Below, one piece after another: positions 32,935 to 42,478 of a stretch of 64,000 bases of DNA. A program made the position numbers and the translations under genes. The stretch spans positions 310,001 to 374,000 of the forward strand of contig NZ_VFOR01000002.1 of the NCBI RefSeq assembly GCF_006716235.1. The letters are read 5' to 3'. How positions within the stretch are numbered: position 1 is the first letter of the stretch; each line of letters begins with the position of its first letter. The notes beneath the pieces are model-generated. The model searched no databases. It had not been told where the DNA came from and saw nothing but the letters and a program-made list of their open reading frames with translations. This DNA comes from Propioniferax innocua (GTDB lineage: Bacteria > Actinomycetota > Actinomycetes > Propionibacteriales > Propionibacteriaceae).

Positions 32935-34212
32935 TCAGGCACCTGCCCAGTAGGCCTGCAGGGCACGCGTCAGGAAATACAGATCGTCGACACCAGCCAT
33001 CTCCCGCGCCGAATGCATGCTCAGCAGAGGGACGCCGACATCAACGGTCGTGATCCCCAACCGCGTCGCGGTGAGGGGGCCGATCGTTGATCCACACGGG
33101 AGCTGGTTGTTGGAGACGAACGTCTGCGTCGGCACCCCGGCCACGGCACACACCCGCTCCCACAGGGTCGCCCCGGAGGCATCCGACGTGTAACGCTGAT
33201 TGGCGTTGACCTTCAACAACGGCCCCTCGTTCAACAACGGATGGTGCACCGGATCGTGGAACGTGGCGTAGTTCGGATGCACCGCGTGTCCGGCGTCGGC
33301 CGAGATACAGGTGGAGCGGGCGATCATGCGCGCGAACTGGTCGGCGTCGGCACCCAGGGCGTGGGCAGTGCGCCGCAGGACGTCCTCCAGAAGCGGCCCG
33401 GCGGCCCCTGAACGGGTACTTGACCCAACCTCCTCGTGGTCGAAGGCAGCCAACACCTGGATGTCATCGCATTCGTCCGCATTCATGAGCGCGATCAGTG
33501 CGGCGTGGACGCTGGAGAGGTTGTCGAGTCGCGGCGAGGCGAAGAACTCGTCATCGGCGCCGAAGACCTCGGGCGCCTGGCAGGTGTGTGCGAAGAGGTC
33601 GTGGCCCGCGATGTCCTCGGCTTCGATCCCCACCTTCTCAGCGAGCAGGTCGAGCAGACGCAGGTCGGGACGACGCGCCGAATAGATGGGCTGCACGTGC
33701 GTCTGCGGATCAAGCTTGAGCCCGTCGTTGTTGACGCCACGGTTGAGATGGATGGCCAACTGCGGGATCCGCATGAGCCCGTCGAGTCGCACCAGCCGAC
33801 ATTCCCCGCTCCGGGTGTGGACGCGCCCGGAAATGCCGAGTTCTCGATCGGTCCACGAACCGAGCAGCGGGCTTCCGTAGACCTCGACGCCGACCTGCTG
33901 CCACCCAGCAGCCCCGAGCGTCGGATCGGGTTTCACCTTGAATCCCGGGGAGTCGGTGTGGCAACCCACGATGCGAAATCCCACGTCACCGGGCGTGGCG
34001 TTCTCGGGCACACGCCACGCCAACACCGCACCGTCTCTGACGAGCACATGCCCTCCGGGGCTCGCGTCCCACGCCTCGGTCTCGTCCTGACGCGTGAAGC
34101 CGGCCTCGACGAGCAGGTCGGCCACGGCGTTGGCCGCGTGGTAACTCGAGGGCGAGGCCTGGACGAAGGCGGCGAGATTCTCGGCATGCGGCGGTGCATC
34201 TGTGTGTGGCAT
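32935..34212 (-). CDS. M18-family aspartyl aminopeptidase
   Basis: A 425-residue cytosolic metallopeptidase removing N-terminal acidic residues. Two-zinc ligands are visible in IVGCHTDSPGFKVKPDP (His-x-Asp), DHEEVGSSTRSGA (Glu-Glu), SADAGHAVHPNY and the C-terminal MHSAREMAG (His). The substrate-domain segment LGISGRVHTRSGECRLVRLD is inserted as usual. Length is normal. Starts at ATG 34212; the upstream TTG at 34224 is unlikely. Confidence 0.94.
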   Translation of the reverse strand: MPHTDAPPHAENLAAFVQASPSSYHAANAVADLLVEAGFTRQDETEAWDASPGGHVLVRDGAVLAWRVPENATPGDVGFRIVGCHTDSPGFKVKPDPTLGAAGWQQVGVEVYGSPLLGSWTDRELGISGRVHTRSGECRLVRLDGLMRIPQLAIHLNRGVNNDGLKLDPQTHVQPIYSARRPDLRLLDLLAEKVGIEAEDIAGHDLFAHTCQAPEVFGADDEFFASPRLDNLSSVHAALIALMNADECDDIQVLAAFDHEEVGSSTRSGAAGPLLEDVLRRTAHALGADADQFARMIARSTCISADAGHAVHPNYATFHDPVHHPLLNEGPLLKVNANQRYTSDASGATLWERVCAVAGVPTQTFVSNNQLPCGSTIGPLTATRLGITTVDVGVPLLSMHSAREMAGVDDLYFLTRALQAYWAGA

Positions 34213-34314
34213 GGGACCATCCAATCACCGTGCCCCTGCATGACACCTGACGGGGTTGCCGATCCGAAAACCTCCCGCGCCAGATTTGTCGTACCCCTGC
34301 GTCAGGATGTCGGC

Positions 34315-35820
34315 ATGGACATCACATCGGTTCTTCTGCTGATCTTCACGCTGGCTGCGGGCGTGGCGATCGGTCTTCTGATCGGAGCCCGCCTCGCAGC
34401 CTCCCGACGCGACGCCAGGCTCCAGGAGCTCACCGCCCATGCCGAGAGTGCCCGCGCCGAGACCGCCGAACTGCGGGGGCTCCGTGCCGAAGCGAAGGCC
34501 GATGTCGAGCAATACCGCGCCGATGTCGCCGAAGCCCGAGCCGAGGCGGCAGCTGCCCGCACCGAGCAGGCCGAGGCCTCGGCACAACTGGCTGGGATGC
34601 GGGCCGAACGCGATGCCGCGACCCAACGTGCCCAGCAACTTGCCGCCGATCGCGAGAGTTTGGTCAACCAGTTCAAGGTGCTCAGCGGGGAATCGCTCGA
34701 GCGTCAGGGCAAGGCTGCCGATGCCACGGCGGAGGAACGCCTGAAGAGGACGCAGCAGGCCCTGGAGCCACTGCAGGCGTTGTTGGAGCGATATCAGAAC
34801 CGGCTCACGGAGGTGGAGAAGGAACGTGCCACGATGGCGGCCGATCTGCGCAGCCAGGTGCAGGCGGTCCAGATGACCGGGGAGCACCTGCGCCGGGAGA
34901 CCCACTCGCTGGCCACGGCTCTACGCAAACCTCAGGTGCGCGGGGCATGGGGCGAAACACAGTTGCGACGCATCGCCGAGTACGCGGGCATGGTGTCACG
35001 TTGCGATTTCGACACCCAGACGACCACCACGACCTCCGCCGATCGCACGATCCGTCCCGATATGCGGGTCAACCTGACCAATGGGCGTCACGTGTTCGTC
35101 GACGCCAAGGTGCCCCTCTCGGCATTCCTCGACGCACTCGAAGCCGCCGACGACACCACGCGGGCCGAGAAGATGAAGCAGTTCGGCAAGAACGTCCGCA
35201 GCCACATCGACGACCTCTCGAGCAAGGAGTACTGGAAGGCCGACATCGGCACCCCGGAGTTCGTGGTGCTGTTTCTTCCCAACGAAAACTTCCTGTTCGA
35301 GGCTCTCGAACAGTACCCGGACCTGCACGAATACGCGGCGTCGAAGAACATCGTGATCGGCACACCGAACACCCTCATCGCGATGCTCCGCGCGGTCGCG
35401 TACGGCTGGAAACAGGTCTCCCTCGCCGAGGACGCTGCAGAAGTGCTCGAACTCGGACGCGAGCTGCACGGACGCCTGGCCAAGATGGGTGCGCATGTGG
35501 AGAAGACCGGCCGCTCATTGAACACGGCGGTGCGGTCGTACAACGAGATGGTCGGGTCGCTGGAGGCCCGCGTCATGGTGACCGCACGCAGGTTCACGGC
35601 CATGGATGTCAGCGACACCGAGCTCAAGAGCCTCAAGGCGGTCGAGGAGCTGCCCCGCAGCGTGAGTGCCGAGGAGTTCTTCGCCGATCCCGACGACGCG
35701 CGAACCCCGGCATCACCGGCATTGGAGGCAGACGATGGTGGCGACGACGGCTCGCATCCGGACGTTGGCGACGACATCTCATCAACCACCGAGCGGGACG
35801 GTCTCTGGAGCACGGGGTGA
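34315..35820 (+). CDS. rmuC: RmuC-family DNA recombination limiting protein
   Basis: A 501-residue protein: N-terminal membrane anchor ITSVLLLIFTLAAGVAIGLL, a long Ala/Glu-rich coiled coil (about 30-190), then the conserved RmuC nuclease-like core: LRKPQVRGAWGETQLRRIAE, DMRVNLTNGRHVFVDAKVPL (PD-(D/E)xK-like strand), FLPNENFLFEALEQYPDL, VIGTPNTLIAMLRAVAYGWK. Thought to limit inverted-repeat recombination. Ribosome site AGGA precedes ATG 34315. Confidence 0.94.
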   Translation: MDITSVLLLIFTLAAGVAIGLLIGARLAASRRDARLQELTAHAESARAETAELRGLRAEAKADVEQYRADVAEARAEAAAARTEQAEASAQLAGMRAERDAATQRAQQLAADRESLVNQFKVLSGESLERQGKAADATAEERLKRTQQALEPLQALLERYQNRLTEVEKERATMAADLRSQVQAVQMTGEHLRRETHSLATALRKPQVRGAWGETQLRRIAEYAGMVSRCDFDTQTTTTTSADRTIRPDMRVNLTNGRHVFVDAKVPLSAFLDALEAADDTTRAEKMKQFGKNVRSHIDDLSSKEYWKADIGTPEFVVLFLPNENFLFEALEQYPDLHEYAASKNIVIGTPNTLIAMLRAVAYGWKQVSLAEDAAEVLELGRELHGRLAKMGAHVEKTGRSLNTAVRSYNEMVGSLEARVMVTARRFTAMDVSDTELKSLKAVEELPRSVSAEEFFADPDDARTPASPALEADDGGDDGSHPDVGDDISSTTERDGLWSTG

Positions 35821-35840
35821 ACAAGGCACAATGAATCGTT

Positions 35841-37106
35841 GTGAATGACCCCACCACCAGCCCCCTGCCCACAGCGGCCGACATCGACCAGGCCGTAGCC
35901 AACGTCCGGACGGTGGTGAACCGCTCACCGCTGCAGTACAACGAGCGGCTCAGTGAGTTCACCGGCGCTCGCGTGCTCCTCAAACGGGAAGATCTCCAGC
36001 CGGTGCGCTCCTACAAGCTCCGGGGCGCCTACAACCTGATCAGCAGCCTCAACGCCGAAGAACGCGCCCGCGGCGTGGTGTGCGCCAGCGCCGGCAACCA
36101 CGGTCAGGGCGTGGCGTGGACCTGCCACCAGCTCGGCATCAAGGCCAAGGTCTTCGTCCCTTCCGGAACGCCGCGACAGAAGCGTGATCGCATGGTCCAG
36201 CTGGGCGGCGAACACGTGGAGCTCATCATCGGCGGCGAGTCCTACGACGACGCCGCAGCAGCAGCCACAGCCGAGGCCGCCCGCACCGGCGCGACCAAGG
36301 TGCACGCCTTCGACGACACCCGCACGATCGTCGGCCAGGGCACCATCGCCCCCGAGATCGTCGACCAACTCGGGTACGCCCCCGATGTGGTGGCCGTGCC
36401 CGTGGGCGGCGGCGGCATGTACGCCGGGTGCCTCACATGGTTTCGGGAGAACTGCCCACAGACCCGCGTGATCGGCGTGGAGCCGAGCGGTGCGCCCTGC
36501 CTGGCGGTGGCCGTGCGCAGCGGTGGGCCGATCACCCTGGAGAACATCGACACCTTCGTCGACGGCGCCGCCGTGCAGCGCGCCGGAGCGCTGCCCACCA
36601 GGATCACCGCCGAGCTGGGCGGTGAGCTCATCGATGTCCCCGAGGGCCAGATCTGCACCGAGATGCTCGACCTCTACCAGACCGACGGCATCATCACCGA
36701 GCCCGCAGGCGCGCTGGCGCCCGCGTCGCTGGGGCGTCAGCTCATGACGCACCACCAGCAGACCATCGTCGCGATCGTCTCCGGCGGCAACAACGACGTC
36801 TCCCGCTACGCCGAGATCATCGAGCGCTCACTGATCCACCAAGGTCGCAAGCACTACTTCCTGGTGAACTTCACCCAGGAGCCCCAGGCACTGCGTCGAT
36901 TCCTGGACGAAACACTCGGCCCCGACGACGACATCACGCTGTTCGAGTACACCAAGCGCAACAACCGCGAGACGGGCCCGGCACTGGTCGGCATCGAACT
37001 CGGTGACGCCTCCGACCTCGCCGGGCTGCTCACGCGCATCGAACAGGGCACCACGAACGTGGAACGCATCGACCCGGAGAGCCCGTTCTACCGGTACTTC
37101 ATCTGA
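35841..37106 (+). CDS. ilvA: Threonine ammonia-lyase
   Basis: PLP enzyme turning threonine into 2-oxobutanoate, first step of isoleucine synthesis. 421 residues: PLP lysine in VRSYKLRGAYNL, SAGNHGQGVAW, phosphate loop VPVGGGGMYAGC, and one C-terminal regulatory ACT-like domain starting RKHYFLVNFTQEPQALRRFL. The single regulatory domain is the short form common in actinobacteria. GTG start at 35841, 20 bases after rmuC. Confidence 0.95.
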   Translation: MNDPTTSPLPTAADIDQAVANVRTVVNRSPLQYNERLSEFTGARVLLKREDLQPVRSYKLRGAYNLISSLNAEERARGVVCASAGNHGQGVAWTCHQLGIKAKVFVPSGTPRQKRDRMVQLGGEHVELIIGGESYDDAAAAATAEAARTGATKVHAFDDTRTIVGQGTIAPEIVDQLGYAPDVVAVPVGGGGMYAGCLTWFRENCPQTRVIGVEPSGAPCLAVAVRSGGPITLENIDTFVDGAAVQRAGALPTRITAELGGELIDVPEGQICTEMLDLYQTDGIITEPAGALAPASLGRQLMTHHQQTIVAIVSGGNNDVSRYAEIIERSLIHQGRKHYFLVNFTQEPQALRRFLDETLGPDDDITLFEYTKRNNRETGPALVGIELGDASDLAGLLTRIEQGTTNVERIDPESPFYRYFI

Positions 37107-37656
37107 GGGGGAAGAGCTGACGCGCGCACTGCAGCGTCAGCCTCTCCGCATCCTCCTCTTCGATCTGGCCGCCGATGACCAATGAGGCCAGCCCGTGCAC
37201 GAGCGCCCACGCAGCTTTCCGGGCGGCATCTCGGTCGGTGGTGAGTACCGAGTCCGGCACCATCGCAACGCCCGAGGTCAGCATGTCGGATGTCTCGGCC
37301 TGGGCGGCGACGAGCTCGTCATCACTCCCGTCGAGCAGATCGGTGCGGAACATCACCGAGAAGTGGCCGGGATGTTTCACCGCCCATCCGACATATGCCA
37401 CGGCGGTCAGATCGAAGCGCTGCTCCTCGATCGAGGCCCGCATCTCGTCGGCCAGGAGCCGGAACCCCTCCGCGGCCACCGCCGTGAAGAGACCCTGCCG
37501 GGACCCGAAGTGGTGAGCCGGCGCGGCATGTGAGACCTCGGCACGGCGCGCTACCTCCCGCAGGGAGACCGCGTCGGGGCCCTCACCGCCCAGCAGCGTC
37601 ACTGCGATGTCCAACACATGCCTGCGCAGGTCCCCATGGTGATATGCCCTCGCCAT
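37099..37656 (-). CDS. TetR-family regulator
   Basis: A 185-residue repressor: MARAYHHGDLRRHVLDIAVT, SLREVARRAEVSHAAPAHHF as DNA-binding domain, and a WHG-type C-terminal domain (AAWALVHGLASLVIGG). Start set at ATG 37656, where the family N-terminus begins. It overlaps ilvA tail-to-tail by eight bases. The divergent neighbour is a DoxX-like gene, and palindromes with TGACTAG lie between them, so it probably controls both. Confidence 0.9.
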   Translation of the reverse strand: MARAYHHGDLRRHVLDIAVTLLGGEGPDAVSLREVARRAEVSHAAPAHHFGSRQGLFTAVAAEGFRLLADEMRASIEEQRFDLTAVAYVGWAVKHPGHFSVMFRTDLLDGSDDELVAAQAETSDMLTSGVAMVPDSVLTTDRDAARKAAWALVHGLASLVIGGQIEEEDAERLTLQCARQLFPLR

Positions 37657-37684
37657 GCGCCAACAGTAGCGACTCCACGCCGAT

Positions 37685-37733
37685 CTAGTCATTGACTAGA
37701 CATCGAACCTCAGGCAATCTATCCAGTGACTAG
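37685..37733. promoter_or_regulatory. Probable TetR operators (CTAGTCA dyad and half-site)
   Basis: CTAGTCATTGACTAG (37685-37699) is a perfect 15-base palindrome. A second TGACTAG half-site occurs at 37727-37733. Both lie between the divergent tetR and doxX-like genes. Confidence 0.65.
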
Positions 37734-37770
37734 ATGCGTGTTCGCCGCGCCTCGCCAGAAAGGTTCAGCC

Positions 37771-38241
37771 ATGGCCCCACTGATCACCCTCGTGACCGTC
37801 ACCCTGATCTGCCGAGTCGTCGGCAGCCTGGGCCTCTCCTACGTCTCGACATGGCCGAACGCCACAGCGGTCGGCCTCGCCGTCATGTTCGTCATGACGG
37901 GCACCGCACACTTCGTGGAACCAAAACGTTCACAGTTCATCGCGATGGTCCCCGAGCCACTCCCCGGCCCCCTGCTCGTGGCGATCACAGGGGTCCTCGA
38001 GATCGTCGCCGCAGTTGCCCTGCTGACCCCACCTGCTCTCCTTCCCGTCCGCCAGGCCGCCGCATGGAGTTCGGCGGCACTGTTGATCGCGCTCTTCCCG
38101 GCGAACGTGCACGCCGCCCAGATGGGCCCCGAAAGCGGCGTTCCCCACACCGACCTCTGGGTGCGCACCCCCATCCAGGCCGTGTTCATCGCTGCTGCGC
38201 TCGTCATCGCATTCGGCGGGCAGGCCGATCAGGCCGGTTGA
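37771..38241 (+). CDS. DoxX-like membrane protein
   Basis: A 156-residue, four-helix membrane protein of the DoxX/DoxD type: LITLVTVTLICRVVGSLGL, AVGLAVMFVMTGTAHFVEPK (Gly-x-x-His motif), GPLLVAITGVLEIVAAVALL and a C-terminal helix. Family members have been linked to quinone or thiosulfate redox chemistry, but the role here is unknown. Ribosome site AGAAAGG. Under the divergent TetR repressor. Confidence 0.85.
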   Translation: MAPLITLVTVTLICRVVGSLGLSYVSTWPNATAVGLAVMFVMTGTAHFVEPKRSQFIAMVPEPLPGPLLVAITGVLEIVAAVALLTPPALLPVRQAAAWSSAALLIALFPANVHAAQMGPESGVPHTDLWVRTPIQAVFIAAALVIAFGGQADQAG

Positions 38242-38261
38242 ACATTTGGCAGGCTTGCCCC

Positions 38262-39071
38262 ATGCGTATCGGACTCGCCCAGATCTGCACGAGCCGCGAC
38301 CTCGATGCCAACCTGCAACTGGTCGCCGACCACGCCGCGCGTGCTGCGGAGCGGTCGTGCGATGTCGTGTTGTTCCCCGAAGCCACCATGCGCGCCTTCG
38401 GGCACAACCTCACCGAGATCGCCCAACCAATCGATGGCCCGTGGGCCGAGGGGCTCCGTTCCATCGCCGATGAACACGGCATCACCGTGGTGGCGGGCAT
38501 GTTCACCCCCGCCCCCGACGGTGAGAAGGGAGCACGTGTCCACAACACGTTGCTGGCCGTGGGCAACGGCGTCGACACCTCCTACGACAAGATCCACCTG
38601 TACGACGCGTTCGGGTTCTCCGAATCCGACACCGTCGCCGCCGGCGAAGAACAGGTACGCATCGCCCCCGCCACCGATGAGGCGCTGACGCTGGGGCTTG
38701 CCACCTGTTACGACGTGCGGTTCCCCCAGCTGTTCATCGACCATGCCCGGGCCGGAGCCGCCGGAGTGCTCCTTCCCGCCAGTTGGGGTGCTGGCCCGGG
38801 GAAGGTCGAGCAGTGGGAGCTGCTGGTGCGCGCACGCGCACTCGATTCGACGTCGTGGATCCTCGCCTGTGGCCAGGCCGAGCCTTCCGCCTCGGGCGTG
38901 GAGGCCAAGCCGAAGGCACCCACCGGCGTCGGGCACTCGATGATCGTCTCCCCCGACGGACGCATCGTCGCCCGAGCCGGTGCGGCGCCCGAGCTGCTCG
39001 TCGCCGACATCGACGACCCCGTCTCCACGCGCGAGAGCATCCCGGTCCTCACCAACGCCAGGTTGAGCTGA
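38262..39071 (+). CDS. Carbon-nitrogen hydrolase (nitrilase/omega-amidase family)
   Basis: A 269-residue hydrolase with the catalytic triad: Glu in [13 protein letters not shown], Lys in [13 protein letters not shown], Cys in [13 protein letters not shown]. The last block and the [15 protein letters not shown] segment resemble Nit1/omega-amidase and deaminated-glutathione amidase enzymes. Substrate is not settled by sequence. Confidence 0.9.
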   Translation: MRIGLAQICTSRDLDANLQLVADHAARAAERSCDVVLFPEATMRAFGHNLTEIAQPIDGPWAEGLRSIADEHGITVVAGMFTPAPDGEKGARVHNTLLAVGNGVDTSYDKIHLYDAFGFSESDTVAAGEEQVRIAPATDEALTLGLATCYDVRFPQLFIDHARAGAAGVLLPASWGAGPGKVEQWELLVRARALDSTSWILACGQAEPSASGVEAKPKAPTGVGHSMIVSPDGRIVARAGAAPELLVADIDDPVSTRESIPVLTNARLS

Positions 39072-39156
39072 ACAGGCCGAGCCGAAACCCACCGCGCCGA
39101 CGCGGCCCACGTCCGCGCCTCTCGCTTTGTCATACCGGGTACGTAGACTGGCCACC

Positions 39157-40173
39157 GTGACTTCCGAGCAGACCAGTTCTTCCTTGCACCTGGCCGAACC
39201 GGCCGAACCGCGAACCCCCGAGGCCGGGGAGAAGCGCGTCGTCGTGGCGTCTCCCCGCGGATACTGCGCGGGTGTCGATCGAGCCGTGGTGACGGTCGAG
39301 AAGGCCCTCGAGCGGTACGGCGCGCCGGTGTACGTCCGCAAGCAGATCGTGCACAACAAACACGTGGTCGAGACGCTCGAACAACGCGGCGCCATCTTCG
39401 TCGAAGAACTCGACGAGGTTCCCGAAGGTGCCCACACCGTGTTCTCCGCACACGGTGTCTCCCCCGCGGTCCACGCCCAGGCCACCGAGCGGAACCTCCT
39501 CACCATCGACGCCACGTGCCCGCTGGTGACCAAGGTGCACACCGAAGCCAAACGTTTCGTTCGCAGCGACATGCAGATCCTGTTCATCGGCCATGCGGGC
39601 CATGAAGAGGTCGAGGGCACCATGGGCGAGGCCCCCGACGACATGATCCTGGTGCAGTCCCCCGAGGAGGCCCGCACCGTCGAGGTCGACAACCCCGACA
39701 AACTGGCGTGGCTCTCCCAGACCACGCTGAGCGTCGACGAGACGATGGCGACCGTCGAGATCCTGCGCGAGCGCTTCCCCAATCTGCAGGACCCGCCGAG
39801 CGAGGACATCTGCTACGCCACGTCCAACCGCCAGGCCGCCATCAAACAGATCGCCGCGCACTCGGATCTGGTGATCGTCGTCGGCTCGGCGAACTCCTCC
39901 AACTCCAACCGCCTCGTCGAGGTCGCCCTCGACGCCGGCGCCAAGGCGTCCTACCGCGTCGACCACGCCGCCGAGGTCAAAGACGAGTGGTTCGAGGGCG
40001 TCGACACCATCGGCGTCACCAGTGGGGCGTCGGTGCCGGACATCCTGGTCCGCGGTGTGCTGGAGCTTCTCGAGGAGAAGGGCTACCCCAAGGCCGTCGA
40101 GGAACAGCTCACCGAGGAGACACTTACGTTCTCGCTCCCTCGTGAGCTGCGCGCCCCCCGCACCATCGACTGA
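39157..40173 (+). CDS. ispH: 4-hydroxy-3-methylbut-2-enyl diphosphate reductase
   Basis: [4Fe-4S] enzyme of the last MEP-pathway step, producing IPP and DMAPP. 338 residues: first cluster Cys in [17 protein letters not shown], second in [14 protein letters not shown], third in [12 protein letters not shown], with IFSAHGVSP-like [12 protein letters not shown] and [15 protein letters not shown] start at 39157, probably leaderless. The stop overlaps xseA (TGATG). Confidence 0.97.
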   Translation: MTSEQTSSSLHLAEPAEPRTPEAGEKRVVVASPRGYCAGVDRAVVTVEKALERYGAPVYVRKQIVHNKHVVETLEQRGAIFVEELDEVPEGAHTVFSAHGVSPAVHAQATERNLLTIDATCPLVTKVHTEAKRFVRSDMQILFIGHAGHEEVEGTMGEAPDDMILVQSPEEARTVEVDNPDKLAWLSQTTLSVDETMATVEILRERFPNLQDPPSEDICYATSNRQAAIKQIAAHSDLVIVVGSANSSNSNRLVEVALDAGAKASYRVDHAAEVKDEWFEGVDTIGVTSGASVPDILVRGVLELLEEKGYPKAVEEQLTEETLTFSLPRELRAPRTID

Positions 40174-41414
40174 TGGGCAGGCTCCAGAGCTCGCCGGAAC
40201 GGCCCCAGCCCCTGCGCGAGGTCGTTGCGGCGGTTCAGGACTACATCAACCGTCTCGGAACGATCTGGGTCGAAGGCCAGATCATCGAGATGAACCGCCG
40301 ACGCGGATTGGTGTTCATCACCCTCCGTGATGCCGACGAGGAAGTGTCGGTGTCGGTGTCGGCCACCACCTCGGTGATCGATTCCGCTGGGCCGCTCACC
40401 GAAGGCGCCACCGTCACGTGCCTGCTCAAAGCCACCGTCTGGCGCAAGTCGGGACGCCTCAGCTTCACGTGCACCGACCTGCGTCCCTCGGGTGAAGGTC
40501 GACTCCTCGCCGCCCTCGAACAACGCAAACGGCTGCTTCAGGCCGAAGGCCTGTTCGACCCCCGATTGAAGAAACGGCTGCCGGTGCTTCCCCGACGCAT
40601 CGGTCTGATCACCGGAGCGCACAGTGCTGCCGAACGCGACGTCCTGCAGAACGTGACGCTGCGGTGGCCGGCCGCTGCATTCGAGGTACGCCACTCGCTC
40701 GTGCAGGGTCCATCCGCCCCCGCCGAGATCATCGCCGCCATCGGTGAACTGGACGCGATCGATCAGGTGGACGTCATCATCATCGCGCGCGGCGGAGGGT
40801 CATTGGAGGACCTTCTGGCCTTCTCGGACGAGTCCGTCGTCCGTGCAGTCTTCGAGTGCCAGACGCCGGTCGTCAGCGCAATCGGGCACGAGACCGACAC
40901 CCCGATCCTCGATCTTGTCGCCGACCACCGGGCGTCCACCCCCACCGATGCCGCCAAGACCGTCGTGCCCGATGTCAGCGAGGAGCTCCACCAACTCGGG
41001 CTCGCCCGCAGCGCCATGCGACGCGCCATCGACACCTTCGTGCGGCGCGAACAGGACCGTCTCACCCAATTGCGGTCACGCCCCGCCCTGCAGAACCCCC
41101 TGCACTCGTTCGACCTCCGTCACCGGGAGATCACCGAACTGCAGCGCCGGGTGGGACGCGCGATCGACCACCATCTGCGCGCCGAGGGCACCACGATCGA
41201 TCATCATCTGGCTCGCGTGCGTTCCCTCTCCCCTCGAGCCACCCTCGCCCGCGGCTACGCGATCGTGGCCGATGGAGACGGTGCCGAAGTCACCTCGGTG
41301 GAGTCGGTGGACACCGACGAGGCCCTGCGCATCCTCCTCGCCGACGGTCAGCTCGGCGTCCGTGTGCAGGACGTCGCCCGTTCTCCACGACATCCCCAAC
41401 CCGATGACACATGA
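40173..41414 (+). CDS. xseA: Exodeoxyribonuclease VII large subunit
   Basis: Catalytic subunit of exonuclease VII, 413 residues: N-terminal OB fold (IWVEGQIIEMNRRRGLVFITLRD), then RIGLITGAHSAAERDVLQN, the catalytic block DVIIIARGGGSLEDLLAFSDE, VSAIGHETDTPILDLVADHRASTPTDAA, and a C-terminal coiled coil. Overlaps ispH by one base; the small subunit follows. Confidence 0.96.
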   Translation: MGRLQSSPERPQPLREVVAAVQDYINRLGTIWVEGQIIEMNRRRGLVFITLRDADEEVSVSVSATTSVIDSAGPLTEGATVTCLLKATVWRKSGRLSFTCTDLRPSGEGRLLAALEQRKRLLQAEGLFDPRLKKRLPVLPRRIGLITGAHSAAERDVLQNVTLRWPAAAFEVRHSLVQGPSAPAEIIAAIGELDAIDQVDVIIIARGGGSLEDLLAFSDESVVRAVFECQTPVVSAIGHETDTPILDLVADHRASTPTDAAKTVVPDVSEELHQLGLARSAMRRAIDTFVRREQDRLTQLRSRPALQNPLHSFDLRHREITELQRRVGRAIDHHLRAEGTTIDHHLARVRSLSPRATLARGYAIVADGDGAEVTSVESVDTDEALRILLADGQLGVRVQDVARSPRHPQPDDT

Positions 41415-41491
41415 GCACCCCCACGGCCAGGCGTGGCCGAAGTCAAGCCCCGAGCCAACGAGAACCCCACTCACCTCAAGGAACGATCTCC

Positions 41492-41725
41492 ATGGATGAC
41501 AGTGCCGACACCCCCGACCTGGACAACGAAGAGCTCAGCTACGAGGCCGCCCGCGAGGAGCTGGTGCAGGTCGTCGCCAAACTCGAATCCGGGGAAGCAT
41601 CCCTGGCCGAGTCGATGCAGCTCTGGGAACGCGGGGAGAAACTGGCCGCGACCTGTCAGCAATGGCTCGACGGCGCCCGTGCCAAGGTGGACGCCGCCCG
41701 GGCCGCTCACGATGCCCAGGACTGA
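41492..41725 (+). CDS. xseB: Exodeoxyribonuclease VII small subunit
   Basis: A 77-residue helical subunit: LSYEAAREELVQVVAKLESGEASLAESMQLWERGEKLAATC is the XseB signature. Start at ATG 41492 with AAGGA upstream; an in-frame ATG at 41411 exists but gives a low-complexity extension. Partner of xseA. Confidence 0.93.
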   Translation: MDDSADTPDLDNEELSYEAAREELVQVVAKLESGEASLAESMQLWERGEKLAATCQQWLDGARAKVDAARAAHDAQD

Positions 41726-41810
41726 TCGGCACGCCACTTTCCCGGTCACAGCACCGCTGTTCGACTCGCCGTGACGAACCGGGCTGTGTCCGCACCCGGC
41801 CGGAAACGGG

Positions 41811-42389
41811 TCAGTTCTTCTGCTTCTGCGGCTCGAGGGTCCGCGCGAAGTCGGCGATCTGGGTGAAGTCAGCGTCAGCGGTGACGGTGAGGGTCACCCC
41901 GTCCGCGGTGGTTGCCAGCACTCCGGTGCGTCCATCGGGGCTGCGCCAGCGTTCCCACTCACGCCCCTCGATCGTCTCGCTGCCCTGCTGCTGCCCGCCC
42001 CGGCTGAGATCGCCGATGGTCTCGGCCGCGTCATGGTCGGTCTGCAGCACGCCGTAATAGATCTCGTCGGGGCTGATGAACCCCACGACCCACTCATGGC
42101 CCTGCGTGGGTTCTCCGTCACGCCCCAACTGACCATCATCGAAGTAGTGGGACTGCGTGGGGATCCAGCCCTCCCCCAATCCCTCCGGGGCCATGACCGT
42201 GTACGGGGCGCGCTCATTCGCCTCACGCAGCGTCGGCGCATAGTCGATCGACCGCACCGGCTGCTCTTCGATGTCCTTGGTGAACAACCAGTAGATCAAC
42301 ACCAGGGGAACCAGGATGATCGCCAACGAACGGACCATGTCGCCGACGGTCGGTCCACGCCGCGCGCTCTTCGTCCCCTGATCTGCCAT
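41811..42389 (-). CDS. DUF4245 membrane-anchored protein
   Basis: A 192-residue protein with one N-terminal membrane segment (MVRSLAIILVPLVLIYWLF) and an extracytoplasmic DUF4245 domain including APEGLGEGWIPTQSHYF, HEWVVGFISPDEIYYGVLQT and WERWRSPDGRTGVLAT. Found next to xseB in many actinobacteria. Function unknown. Convergent with xseB. Confidence 0.88.
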   Translation of the reverse strand: MADQGTKSARRGPTVGDMVRSLAIILVPLVLIYWLFTKDIEEQPVRSIDYAPTLREANERAPYTVMAPEGLGEGWIPTQSHYFDDGQLGRDGEPTQGHEWVVGFISPDEIYYGVLQTDHDAAETIGDLSRGGQQQGSETIEGREWERWRSPDGRTGVLATTADGVTLTVTADADFTQIADFARTLEPQKQKN

Positions 42390-42478
42390 TGCGCCAGTCT
42401 CCCAAAGGTCCTGCGCCAAACCAACACCGACCTGCTCGAGTCGCTACGCATATGCCCGCTCGACGCTATGGTTCTCGC

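Noticed and set aside
33436-34314. Long N-terminal extension of RmuC in the same frame
   Set aside because: The extension is antisense to the M18 aminopeptidase and lacks family similarity; the membrane anchor and ribosome site place the start at 34315.
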